A DNA stretch of 64,000 nt from Astropecten irregularis (GCA_963971285.1 OZ020255.1:4278001-4342000); one strand, 5' to 3'; positions 11,055 through 21,516 are shown, counted from the stretch's first letter. The notes: a model not told the origin generated them from the sequence alone. Made by a program: numbers and translations.

Positions 11055-11338
11055 CGTCAACTCACAAACATTACGTCAACTCGCAATCGTTGCGTCTACT
11101 CGCAAACGTTGCGTCAACTCGCAAACATTACGTCAACTCGCAAACATTACGTCAACTCACAAACATTGCATCAACTCGCAAACATTACGTCAACTTGCAA
11201 ACATTGCATCAACTCGCAAACATTACGTCAACTTGCAAACATTACGTCAACTCGCAAACATTGCATCTACACGCAAACATTACGTCACCTCGCAAACATT
11301 ACGTCAACTCGCAAACATTGCATCAACTCACAAACATT
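11055..11338. repeat. 19-bp minisatellite (about 15 units) inside the TTAA element
   Basis: Tandem units of the form CGTCAACTCGCAAACATTA, with ACGTCA/TGCATC alternation. Because 19 is not a multiple of 3, the repeat is read in all three plus frames, giving three long open frames (NSQTLRQLANI-type repeats) that I regard as artefacts. Confidence 0.92.
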
Positions 11339-11744
11339 TTGTGAATAATTCTGAAAAGTCTTATATGTTTTCAACAGACAGACGGATTCGCCTAATTCAG
11401 TAATTGTTTATGTTTTCCCTATGATTTTTCCATCGTGTACGGCTTGAACGTACGTGTATCACGTTCCTGGAATTCTCATACGGCAGCTGCAACATTTTAG
11501 TCACAGCTATGAGCACCAGTCTAAAACCATTGGTGTACCCGATCCTAATTCTAACACTTGTTACGGCTGGAAATGCGTATACGCTAACCTTTGACCTTAT
11601 TTTGATTTCCGTTAATTAACCCTAATTAAACAACTTATTTCAGATTTTTTTTTCACGAAAACCTTCATCCAGTGTTCTAGAAATGTTGTGTTATACTCTG
11701 CACTCTTCATTTTTTTGGACTTTGAAGCCGGCGTGTACCTTTAA

Positions 11745-13157
11745 GCATAACGATTGCATGGGTGACCCGGAATCCATAAACCTGTGGGAAATGAAGAAAT
11801 GGTTACGGCATGTAATGAAAGCGTTGTTTTGGATTAATATCTATTGATGTTTGTACCCAATGAAGCAATACTTGATACAGCACAACAGTTAACCCACTTT
11901 CCAATCCAAAAATACTGAACTACCTCATATCATGTTTTGGTGATTGAACTTTCTGTTTGTATTCTAAGAATTACGTTGTTTGTGCCGTTTTTCATTGTTA
12001 AGGAATCAGTTAGTTTCTGTTCTGTCTTGTATGATGGGGTCCTACCAGGGGGATAAACCCGGATACAGGATCTGACGTGAGTGTAAAGCTTTGGTTGATT
12101 CAGAACCAGCCAAGGGAAACGTACACGCGTATTCAAGTGCGCTTTTCAGACGTCCAAAAATAAATCAAATTCTATGAAAACTATTCAGAGTATTTTAACG
12201 CATTCTTACAGTATATATAACGATTGATATATTGTGTTGGTATGTTATAGTTGGTTGTTTGTAATGAACATTTATTGCTGTCTCCATAGTAGAACCGTTT
12301 CAATAGGCTTATGCTCAATAATCGGACAAGTTATCGGACATTGTAAAGGAATATAGAATCGGTAGCCATACTATAATGCACTCGTGATTGCACATGCTAA
12401 TAATGAACAGAATGTGTACACCATTATTATTGTAAAAAAAAACGGCATGGCAATATTCAATATTCAATTCAATTAGTTTGTGTAAATTAATTTAAGTGTA
12501 AATAGTTTGCGTGTATATCATATTTTTGTATAATCATATTATTCTAAAAAAATACTTTAATTGAAACGGCATAGAAATATTGAATTTAAGTTTGTGTAAA
12601 TAAAAATATGAACAATATTCTTCTTATCGTTTCCGATTATTTATTTTCATTCATGAAGAAAGGTATATAAAGATCAAAAGCTTATTGCATGGGATTTCAA
12701 TTGACTGTTTCTTATCGTTTTCTCTGGTCCAGGCCTAGATTCCAAATTCAGTCAAACACAGACAGAAACTCAAGCAAGACAAAAGCAGTGTTCACTGTCA
12801 ACAATATCGGTAATATTTTCGGTAACATTTTCAGTAACTTATGTTAAGTTAATAGGACAACAACCCAACATTGTTAAAGCAGTTTGTGCCAAAAAATGTG
12901 TACGTATTAAAAGTACTACCCGCGCCCTCTGTTGACCATACGTATTAAAGTTCTTTGCGTGCAATAGCTCAAACTGCATATTAACCCCCAAATCGCGCCG
13001 TATGTAACAAATGACATCGTTTATGACGTGAGCCATGAATTAGTCTATTTATGAAATATTACGTGACGTACAATCCTTCAATAAACTGACAAAGATCTAT
13101 TTAGGTGTTATATAATTGTATAATATTCCATGACGCCTTCAGTCACTACATTTCATA
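11745..13157. other. No gene seen; AT-rich intergenic DNA
   Basis: The flank between the GPCR and the SINE shows no supported gene or RNA. It contains several TATATA and AATAAA-like words, for example TAAATAAAAATATG near 12600. It is duplicated at 44712-46123 with scattered substitutions. Confidence 0.6.
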
Positions 13158-13640
13158 TGGCCGAGTGGTTAGGGAATGGGGCTTTGAATTACCTGTCCCG
13201 GGTTCGAGCCCTGTGTGGTTTCGGTGATTTTGTTTTGAATGTTTTTCACCTATCAATTGTCTGGTATAAATGGTTTTAGAAACTGCCTGGATGCCACCAA
13301 AGCTTGTGGCTCGGTTGGATAAGCGATGGTACCACCGCCCAGACTTCGGTAGCCTGGGTTCGATTCCCGATCCTGATCGACTCTCTGATAATGAATGGAA
13401 CATGGCATTTGCGGACCCTGGCACCGCGATGGTCCAGGGGCCGCCTTGTTTCTCCCTCTTAGTCCTTCAGAGCTTTGCATGTCAGGCTAAGGTCTCAATG
13501 GTGGGGAGGATATGCAGTAGTCGGCTTGCCAGTAAGCCACATGGGTACTATATGGGAGCCGGTAAGCCGGGTGAAAGAATCCCGGTGAATCGCGTGCCCC
13601 TGAACACCTGGCGGTCTGCTTAACTCTTGCTTTTTTTTGA
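13158..13640 (+). mobile_element. SINE with two tRNA-like heads, copy 1
   Basis: The first head has box A TGGCCGAGTGG (13158-13168) and box B GGTTCGAGCCC (13201-13211), at tRNA spacing. A second head has TGGCTCGGTTGG (13307-13318) and GGTTCGATTCC (13357-13367), also matching A and B boxes. A unique body follows (GGACCCTGGCACCGCGATGG ... AACACCTGGCGGTCTGC), ending in a short T run. The same composite recurs at 22692, 32293, 46124 and 60840. These are internal RNA polymerase III promoters of a tRNA-derived SINE, not functional tRNAs. Confidence 0.8.
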
Positions 13641-13985
13641 AAATTAATGTCAGGAGGAACAGTTTTTTTATAACTCTGTTAAATTTTCTACTCAGAGATT
13701 TTCAAGTTACGGCGCACACCTCAATGATTTAAAAACAAATTAAATAATTAATTTGACATTTTATTTTATTTTGTCTGTCTGTCTGGTGGTCGGGCGGGCT
13801 GTGTATAGACACATCCCGTTGTGCATGCAGTATAAAACGTATCGTGTCCGTTATCGATCCATCCAATGGAAGCAAAGCTATACATGTACGTGCATGTAAG
13901 AGTGAAAGCTGCATTCTTAAATTTTTACACGTAAATCTGCAAATATTCACAGTTTTATTACAATTTCCTTGAATTTACGCCGATT
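13641..13985. other. No gene seen; SINE-Gypsy interval
   Basis: The same interval follows each composite SINE (23186-23544, 32786-33124, 61321-61670). In the 32.9 and 61.5 kb copies it contains a perfect short hairpin CGGGCTGTGT-ATAG-ACACAGCCCG; here one base in the right arm is changed. No coding content is seen. Confidence 0.5.
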
Positions 13986-14478
13986 CATTACAACACCTCT
14001 TTACATGGCTATCTCTACTGTCCTCTGAAGTGACTAGATTTACATGTTCTATCATGACCTCTGTTTTGCTGTCAGGTCCAATGTCGAGGATGGGCCCAAT
14101 AGCATCTACCGCAGTGGAACGTTCCTGCTGTCGTAAATTTGTAGAGGGTGACATGATCACTAGTCAGGTTCAGCAGTCTTACTGGTACCGTCTTGTCATT
14201 CGTGCTCACTAATGATGAGGCTACCATGAGGCTATTCCTCTATGTCGACTTGAATGTCGGCTCAATTACCCCATATGCTACACAAATGTCACTTTCCCCT
14301 AGGCTTCCGGCTACGATAATTTCTGTCTGTGGTGGGGCAACAACTGTTTCCCTAACAATACGAGGCAGCACCGCGGATGCTCCGCTGTATCCCTCAGGGA
14401 TATCCCGGTCCCTCCCCACTTCAGATTCCTCTTGTTCAAGTCAATTACGCAATTCTGTGATCGCAGGAAGTCTAGCCC

Positions 14479-14685
14479 TTAACTAATGGCAGCCAATGAT
14501 GTGCCACCTGTTTGCCTCCCAGCTGGAGGTCGGCATTCACTTCTCCGATGACGGTCAAAATTATCATCAGCGAGACGAACTTGAACGTTCGTACCTGCTA
14601 TGCCAGTCCTGTCATCTGTAGACCATTTCTGTACCACTCGGTCAGACACAATTGATGCTGCCGCTCCAGTGTCAATCAATGCCAC
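14479..14685 (-). pseudogene. Gypsy retropepsin-type protease fragment (copy a)
   Basis: The conserved aspartyl-protease active site ALIDTGA is followed by SIVSDRVVQKW, as in Ty3/Gypsy retropepsins. Open only for about 68 codons, with frame breaks on both sides. It lies downstream of the CCHC knuckle on the minus strand, as expected for gag-pro-pol order. Confidence 0.75.
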
Positions 14686-14885
14686 AACATCTACTTCATT
14701 GACTATACGGCATCCATGTGTAGTCCTTCACCAACAACAGTCACACTCCTGGTTTGTAAATTTGCTATTGGCCCCTCTGGTTTAGCTGAGTCTTGGGCCT
14801 CACACTCAGCTTCTAACAGTTTTCCGGTTTCTTGTTGAAGTTAGTCGGCGACTGAGTAACTGGCACTGCCTCACTACTTGTGTTT

Positions 14886-16648
14886 CCGTTAAGCTGAGGG
14901 CAATTCGGCTTTATATGTCCGTATTCTTGACAATTGTAGCACTGGGGGTTCTACCCGTCTGGCCGTCGACCTTTCCCTTTGTGGCGGCGATTCATTGCTT
15001 TCTGGAGTTTCTGCAGCTGGTCAGACATTGCTTGCAACTGGCTTTGCAACTCGGTTTTCACCGGTTGATCAACCATATCTGGTTTGGGTTCCGACTTGAC
15101 ACTGGCGCTGCGAACTTTCTTTGGCTCTGGTGCGGTACGTGCCTTTTCAGCTTTTTGTAAGGCCTCCTTCTCCACTGATCCGGCAACGGCGTCGTCTAGA
15201 GTTGTAGTTTGGATTGTTTGGTACGCGTATTCTTTCTTATTTCGCCGTCTGTAATGGCATCCAGAAAATGGTCTCTGGCCATGTTTTGCGGTCTCGACTG
15301 TCCGACGAAAGACCCACATAAACCTTATCCACAAGTCGTCTTATATCCTCGCCCAATTCTACTGGGCTCTCTAGCTGTGATCTTTTGTTTACGGCTCCTC
15401 AGTTGAGCTTATCTGTTTAATAGTTTCAAAACGCGCCTGCAGCGCCTTTATACTAGTTGTTGGTAGTCTTTTGTCGTGTCCGTCGGGAGACTGCCTAAAA
15501 TGTGTTGAGCGGCACCGGTTAATAACACTGCTAGGTATTGCAGCTTATCCTGCTCCTTCCAGCCGTTCAATTCTGCACAAAGTTCGAAGTGCTTGTGATA
15601 AGCAGTCCAGGACGTCTTTCCGTCGTAACGGTCTGGTTTCACAAGAGGTCTCTCTTTTGCTCGAGGAACACCTCTCGGATCGTTTGGATTTCCCTCAAGC
15701 CTTGTGGCAGGCTCAGTTGTACTTCGCACCAATGCTGGATCAATTGAGACAGTGGTTTCACCACCTGGTCTTCCCGGTGTCCTGGTGATATGGCTCCCTG
15801 GTAAAACCTGTGAAAAACCTAATGAAGGTACCTGGGTTGGTTCTTGTTTTGCAGTCAGAATGCACTTCCGTGCATCGGCTAGGCTCTCCGTTTACACGCT
15901 CCTTTGGAAACCACCGAGCTGCACCGGGATCACCGTCTCCAGGTATTACAGGCCTACTGGCCCCAGGCCGCGAGTCACTGTGGAAACTGCGGTCGCCACA
16001 TTATGGTTCTACACTCCGGCCGCAGCGGTTGCTGGTTCAGTCATAGAAAAGTTGCAAACTCGATCCGTCTTGTCGTGTGGCGCAAAGTGTACCCTAGTGG
16101 TAGGCTCAGTGACAGTATAGGAACGTGGCGTCGACTCATGTCTACCGGCCATGTCCATTTCAGCCGACCTATTACTAGGCGAGCGGTAGAGCCCGACCGG
16201 TTGTACATGGGGGATTCTCTGTACCATTGGCTCGAAACCAGGCGGGTGTGAAATTGATGACAGACGGTTTACGGCTAATTCATCATCGGGATAACTACGG
16301 TAGGGAAGATGTACGACGCTGTCTGCTGACTGGAATAAAGGGGAATCTCCATTCCTGTCCGTTGTACACTGTATTTCGTAGGTGTCCTGCCAGTTCACTG
16401 TCCTTGGTCGTGCTGCCTCCGTCAGGATATTCGGCTCTACGTACCTTGGTACACTGCGGGTATTTAAACGTGGTACGTGTGTGTCACCATACAGTTTGAA
16501 GCAATCTGACTCCCGATGCTCCTTGACAGGACTTCTATTTCCCTGGTTACTTCCTCAAATTCTCTAGACAAGCGTTCATAAAGCTCACGGTGGCTAGCTA
16601 GGGTATATTGTAGGGGGCACTAACGTTACCTCCGGTAGCATAATCCAT
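14886..16648 (-). pseudogene. Gypsy gag pseudogene (copy a)
   Basis: The start corresponds to ATG at 16646-16648. Recognisable parts are a mid-domain (LVKPDRYDGKTSWTAYHKHF ... YLAVLLTGAAQHILG, about 15448-15732) typical of Ty3/Gypsy capsids, a Lys/Glu-rich linker, and a zinc knuckle with C-x2-C-x4-H-x4-C spacing at about 14895-14945 (CYNCQEYGHIKPNC). A TAG directly precedes the knuckle. A two-base insertion near the start relative to copy b and a deletion near 15400 break the frame. It would have encoded the structural protein of the element; it cannot now. Confidence 0.75.
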
Positions 16649-16785
16649 CTTGGATTTCTGGCTGGTATTCTCGCAAACCGGTCTGCTTTGGAATATTCTG
16701 GATCTCTGAGCGACTGTGAAATCTCCGGCCGGTTACTCAGCACTCCGAGCGGCTCTAGAATTGCCGGGTATAGTATTCTGGCTAT

Positions 16786-17312
16786 CCGGGCGGTTCTGTA
16801 CTCTCCGGCCGGTGTCTCGCTAGTACAGGCGGCTCTGTACTCTCCGGTCGGTGTCTCGCCAGTCCAAGCGGCTCTGTATACTCTCCGGCCAGTGTCTCAC
16901 TAGTCCGAGCGGCTCTGTACTCTCCGGCCGGTGTCTCCCTATTCCGGGCGGCTCTGTACTCTCCGGTTGGTGTCTCGCCAGTCCGGGCGGCTCTGTACTC
17001 TCCGGCCGGTGTCTCACTAGTCCGGGCGGCTCTGTACTCTCCGGTCAGTGTCTCACTAGTCCGGGCGGCTCTGTACTCTGCAGTCGGTGTCTCACTAGTC
17101 CGGGCGGCTCTGTACTCTCCGGCCGGTGTCTCACTAGTCCGGGCGGCTCTGTACTCTCCGGTCGGTGTCTCACTAGTCCGGGCGGCTCTGTACTCTGCAG
17201 TCGGTGTCTCACTAGTCCGGGCGGCTCTGTACTCTGCGGCCGGTGTCTCACTAGTCCGGGCGGCTCTGTACTCTCCGGTCAGTGTCTCGCTAGTCCGAGT
17301 GGCTATGGACTC
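16786..17312. repeat. Short 39-bp minisatellite, leader of Gypsy copy a (about 13 units)
   Basis: Same unit as array 1, with CTCCGGCCGG and CTGCAGTCGG variants. It lies between the gag start side (left) and the LTR side (right). It has no inverted cap and no 38-bp TTCTCAC units. Confidence 0.93.
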
Positions 17313-17512
17313 TCCGGACAGTGCCATACGCGCGTATGCACCGTCGTCTAACGGCCGGAGCAACCAGGAACGGTTAACACGACTAGCATTATGACACCAA
17401 CCCTACGTCAATAAATAAATTAATTGTCCGATTCCGTTGTCCGGCTCGGTTGTCACCACTGCCGACCTGAAATTCTTGTATTTAGCATGGAGCAAAAATA
17501 AAACACAGAATT

Positions 17513-17534
17513 CAAATCCCAACGTTGTCACCAA
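17513..17534 (-). promoter_or_regulatory. Primer-binding-like site of Gypsy copy a
   Basis: The minus strand reads TTGGTGACAACGTTGGGATT immediately inside the LTR end (TTACA). Position and TGG start fit a tRNA primer-binding site; the primer tRNA is not identified. Confidence 0.45.
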
Positions 17535-17772
17535 TGTAACGCAACTGGGCGATCTACGGACTTTTCTGGCTGGCGTCGATGGCTTAATGCTCGGACAAGA
17601 ATTACCGATGGAACAGGTTAATTAATAAGTGTATAACACTCAACGGACATGGCAACAATTAGGAGGATCACTGATGAATAAGGAACAATGGGTGGAAACT
17701 AAATATACCGTCTTGGTACTCTCTGCCCATTTATTCTGATAAGGATGATTCGACAATGATCATTTATTTACA
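17535..17772 (-). repeat. LTR of Gypsy copy a (238 bp)
   Basis: It starts TGTAACGC and ends TTTACA on plus, so both strands run TG...CA with short terminal inverted repeats (TGTAA/TTACA). On the minus strand it contains GGTATATTTAG and AGAATAAATGG as possible TATA and polyadenylation words. The opposite LTR is missing, so boundaries rest on termini and on the adjacent primer-binding-like site. Confidence 0.5.
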
Positions 17773-18009
17773 GTGTGATTTGAAGAAGTAGGCCTATATA
17801 GATGCTGTTCCCACGGTGCCTGGCCCAAGTCTGTCACATGAAACCAGTGCGCGCCTACTCGCCTAGCGCACCCCAGACCCAACGATAGGCCGGAAACCCA
17901 ACCTAAAACAAGTTCACGCTCGTCCGCTCCGAGTGCGTGACCTTTGTCACAATATGATGTCAGTCGCTTTTTCCCCTTGTTTTGCATTTCGAGAGCAAAC
18001 GCCGTTTAA

Positions 18010-18408
18010 TGGTAATTTCATACTTTGGTTTTTGTAAAAGTTAGAATCATAGGACTACTTTGGTAAGAAACCAAAACAGAAATGTTCACAAATTTACTTA
18101 TAAATTTCAGGGTATGAAGATGGTGCTGGTAGAAACCCTACCGGTAAAATTGTTCCGCCTGAAATTGTGTACTTATCTAGAAATTAGTAAAACAACCACC
18201 GAAAATCTGTTTGATCTTTGAAAAAATCAAACATAAAAGAGAACAGAATTAAGGAATACTGTGGCCGTTTTTCATGATTTTCTCAAAAAGTGGGCACCGA
18301 ATGGGACTGTTATTTTCACAGATTTCTGCGACTGCATCTTCCTTGACATTCTATTTTCTGCCCATGAATCTGTACTTCTTTGACAAAAACCAAAGTATGA
18401 TACTACCT
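18010..18408. mobile_element. TTAA-flanked MITE, 399 bp, complete
   Basis: Flanked by TTAA at 18006-18009 and 18409-18412. The termini TGGTAATTTCATACTTTGG and CCAAAGTATGATACTACCT are inverted repeats with few mismatches, continuing into TTTTTGT/ACAAAAA. No coding capacity. This copy defines the ends of the family. Confidence 0.8.
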
Positions 18409-18412
18409 TTAA

Positions 18413-18716
18413 AGAAATGCAGATCCATGGGCAAATTATTATAAAAGATACAGTAACAATCATCTGTGAAATTCCCAGTCCCAATGTGCCCATTTTTGAG
18501 AAAACGGTGCAAAACGGCCACAGTATCTTTTAAAATCCTTTTCACCGCTATTTAAAAAGAGCAAAATTGTTTTTCAATTGTTTTTACTCTCTTTTTTTTT
18601 TTTTATATAAATACAGCTTTTCATACAGAAAAATGGTAACGGTATGTTTCTTCCATCACCATCTTTATACCCTGTAAGTTATACGTAAATCTGTGGAGAT
18701 TTATGTTTCGGTATAG
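18413..18716. mobile_element. Partial inverted copy of the same MITE family
   Basis: The reverse complement matches the adjacent MITE through ACAGATTTACGTATAACTTA, GGGTATAAAGATGGTG and ACTGTGGCCGTTTTGCACCG. With 18010-18408 it forms an imperfect inverted repeat of about 700 bp. It is more diverged, with an extra T-rich run near 18590. Confidence 0.7.
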
Positions 18717-18927
18717 GCCCAGACCTACCTAAGTCCTTTTCGTAATCTCGCATGTGGCTCCAGTCTGAGTGTGCAGTGAAGCAAATTGCATTGTGAAACA
18801 GTGTGTGCTAAAAAGTTATTAGTGTGCACCACACTATTTAAAATAGCTCAAGCTATTCCGTGTACCCTCAAATGTTTTTTAAATATGCAATTTGAGGGGT
18901 CATGCAATTATATATTGTGTAATTATG

Positions 18928-20467
18928 ACAAAAGCATACCCGTGCTCCCAGTTGGCATCAACGAACGCCTCATAAAACTGCGCATCCCCCTCAGCAAGTC
19001 AAGATACCTCAGAATCATCAGTGTATATGCACCCACGCTAACGAGCCCAGACAATACCAAAGAGCTGTTCTACGAGCAACTTGACCAGGTCATTAGGTCA
19101 ACTCCTCAAAATGACAAACTCGCCATCCTTGGGGACCTCAATGCCAGAGTAGGAAGAGACTACTGCAACTGGGAAGGTGTTCTCGGCAGACATTGCGTAG
19201 GTAAGGTCAACGACAACGGCCTGCTCCTCCTCAGCAAGTGTGCGGAACATAATCTCTGCATCACCAACACCTTGTTCAGGATGCCTGACAAGTAGAAGAC
19301 CACCTGGATGAACCCAAGATCAAACCACTGGCACATGATCGATTTCGTCATAGTACGCCAACGTGACATCAAGGATGTACGGGTGACCCGCGTCATGAGA
19401 GGCGCCGAATCCTGGACTGACCACAGGCTGGTCAGGGCCATACTGACCCTGCATATATCACCGCCCCACAGAAACCGACCCAAGACTACCAGGGCCTCTT
19501 ACAATGTTGCCAGACTGAAGGACCCGGCCTACCTTTCACTGTTCCAACAACTTCTTGACATAAAGTTGCAAGACGGTCTGCCCCCGAATACGGAACTGAA
19601 AAATGGTCCTTTTTCAGGGATACGGTTGCTGAGACTGCAAAGGACGTCCTCGGATCAAAGAACAGAACCCATGAAGACTGGTTTGACGAGAATGATGCAA
19701 AGATCAAAGAAGTCCTCCTTGCAAAGAACAAGTCTTACACTGAGTGGCAGAATGACCCATCCTCCATCGCCAAACGCACGAGATTCAAGACTGTTCAGGC
19801 AAAAGTGCAGTCTGACTTACGTCTGATGCAGGACAAAGCGGCCGAAGTTCAATGTTACGCAGACTCCAACAACACCAAGAAGTTCTTCAGCTCGCTGAAG
19901 TCAGTCTTCGGCCCCTCCACATCAGGCCGCTCTCCACTGCAGTCCTCAGATGGCGTAACCCTGATCAAAGACCAAGAAGGGCTCAGCAAGCGTTGGCAAG
20001 AACACTTCAGCAACTTGCTCAACAGACCCTCATCAGTCGATCCATACTTGGAATCCGCTGGCAGGATCGTGTTACAAACATCGAGGTTCTGGATCGTGCG
20101 CACTCAACAAGTGATCAAGACCCAGCTCCGATGGGTGGGGCATGTCATCCGCATGGAGGAGCACCGCATGGCAAGGTGTCTGCTGTGTGGAGAGCTCCTG
20201 CAGGTTAGAAGAAACCAAGGCCGTCCAAAGCGATTCAAGGACACTGTGAAGGCCAACCTCCAGTGGTGTCAGATAAAATCCAAGGAGCCAGAGGAGTGTG
20301 CCAGCAATCGACCATCATGGAGGGCCTCAATCCACAAGGCTGCTGCCAATTTTGAGATTACTCATTGCCAGAAGCTCGCTACTGCCAGATACCAACGACA
20401 TAGAGCAGTAGCAGCAGTAATCACAACAGTTCCAGTGTCCCCACTGTTCCAGACTCTGCGCTTCTAG
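18928..20467 (+). pseudogene. Decayed non-LTR retrotransposon (LINE), copy a
   Basis: The N-terminal APE-type endonuclease is recognisable: IISVYAPT, catalytic GDLNARVG and terminal SWTDHRLV. It resembles 'craniofacial development protein 2-like' proteins, which derive from LINE endonucleases. It is broken by an in-frame TAG at 19293-19295 and a frameshift near 19600. The frame then continues through the pre-RT linker (SKRWQEHFSNLLNRPSS). It next jumps near 20070-20110 directly to the C-terminal tail (QLRWVGHVIRMEEHRMARC ... GRPK), so the reverse-transcriptase core is missing. It ends at TAG 20465-20467. Endonuclease and tail without RT cannot retrotranspose. Confidence 0.8.
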
Positions 20468-21117
20468 ACTTGGGTTGCAGAGTCACCTCCGTATACACTG
20501 ATGAGTTCCATCAATGTGTCAATGTCTTCTTGGGATCCGAAGGAAAACCACCACAATTATGACTGCTTATCACAACCTGGGGGTTCAGTGTTTCAGCATG
20601 TTGTAGAAACTTGGGACATTTTGGTTTAAAATGTGGCCCTACATTGTTTTGAACGTGGAGGGTTGCTTCGTGAAAAGTGGTAGCAAGTCGGTTATGGAAA
20701 AAGGACATTTCGGGGGTGTTTTTTCTTGGGGCAATTATCAAAAACAAATTAATCGGTTAACAAACCAAAAATTGAAAAGAATTGAGAGACTCCTGGATGT
20801 TTTTTTTTTAACTGTGAAGTTGAGGTATTTTACACTAAGGTCAATGGGAGTTTATTTAGTGTGGTGCACCCTACTTACGTATTACAAGTGCAACCCGACC
20901 ATGACGTATTAAAGTTCTTTGGGTGCAATAGCTCAAACTGCATATTAACCCCCAAATCACTCTGTATATAACATATTACAACGTTTATTACGTAAGCCAT
21001 GAATTAGTCTATTTATGAAATATTACGTGACGTACAATCCTTCAATAAACTGACAAAGATCTATTTAGGTGTTATATAATAGTATAATATTCCATGACAA
21101 CTTCAACACATCTCATA
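20468..21117. other. LINE 3' region and flank, no gene seen
   Basis: Non-coding. It contains a block (GTATTAAAGTTCTTTGGGTGCAATAG ... to the SINE head) that also precedes the SINE near 12940-13157, so this is a duplicated flank plus LINE tail. Confidence 0.45.
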
Positions 21118-21225
21118 TGGCCGAGTGGTTAGGGAATGGGACTTTGAATTACCTGTCCCGGGTTCGAGGCCTGTGTAGTGTCAGTGATTTTGTTTTTAAT
21201 ATTTTCACCTGTCAATTGTCTGGGC
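21118..21225 (+). mobile_element. Truncated SINE, first tRNA-like head only
   Basis: Box A TGGCCGAGTGG (21118-21128) and box B GGTTCGAGGCC (21161-21171). The body is cut after TCAATTGTCTGG, before the second head. A U2 equivalent starts at 59074. Confidence 0.7.
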
Positions 21226-21275
21226 ATTGACAATGACTTCACTCCAATTTCACTAGTTTCACCAAGACTTTCGTT

Positions 21276-21366
21276 CTGGCCAAGTGGTTAGGGCGTGGGA
21301 TTCTGAGTCGCGTGCACCGGGTTCGAGCCTCATGGCTCGAACCCGGTGCACGCGACTCAGAATCCC
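21276..21366 (+). repeat. tRNA-like head fused to a perfect 33-bp hairpin
   Basis: Box A TGGCCAAGTGG and box B GGTTCGAGCC form a tRNA-like head. Its 3' half, 21297-21329, is followed after a 4-base spacer (TCAT) by its exact reverse complement, 21334-21366. The duplicate is at 59233-59323. At 30727 only the right arm remains. Confidence 0.9.
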
Positions 21367-21516
21367 TGATTTTTTCAAGACGTACTTATTTTTCTTGTTG
21401 TGCCTTCCGTCAGTTATAAGTAATTTTATAAACGGCAGCGATTTTTTGTTGGGGGGGGGGGGTTAACTTTTTAAGTTACGGCTAACACCTATGATTAAAC
21501 AAGAATAGTTAATTAA

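Larger units (their letters stand above)
10278..11740. mobile_element. 1463-bp TTAA-flanked TIR element (piggyBac-like, non-autonomous), U1 only
   Basis: The element begins AGGTACACGCCGGC (10278) and ends with its exact reverse complement GCCGGCGTGTACCT (11740). It is flanked by TTAA on both sides (10274-10277, 11741-11744). The second segmental copy has the unoccupied site TTGA at 44708-44711, one base from TTAA. The only long open frames inside come from its internal 19-bp tandem repeat, so no transposase is encoded. The TTAA duplication is the piggyBac-superfamily signature; family assignment is inferred from that alone. Cargo: a 48-bp palindrome, a 15-base G run and a 15-unit minisatellite. 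Confidence 0.88.
13986..17772 (-). mobile_element. Decayed Ty3/Gypsy-type LTR element, copy a
   Basis: In minus-strand order: LTR (17535-17772), primer-binding-like site, short minisatellite leader, gag, CCHC knuckle and protease. Reverse transcriptase, RNase H and integrase are absent. The left edge joins ACGCCGATT to CATTACAACACC. That is the last bases of a solo LTR plus its target duplication, so a deletion removed the RT fragment still seen in copy b. Frameshifts and stops make it non-functional. The same copy, split by another element, is at 46952-55723. Confidence 0.8.

Noticed and set aside
10692-11348. Protein encoded by the 19-bp repeat region
   Set aside because: Three frames are open simultaneously because the unit lacks stops; no domain, and it lies in a TIR element.
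13158-13230. Functional tRNA gene
   Set aside because: A and B boxes match, but no acceptor-stem pairing is possible and the sequence continues into a SINE body repeated at five loci.
13270-13623. 117-codon frame in the SINE body (also 46236-46589)
   Set aside because: It covers tRNA-like promoter boxes and is broken or altered in the sister SINE copies; no recognisable domain.
15471-16251. Plus-strand frames opposite the Gypsy gag region
   Set aside because: They are antisense shadows of a minus-strand gag with recognisable capsid and zinc-knuckle motifs.
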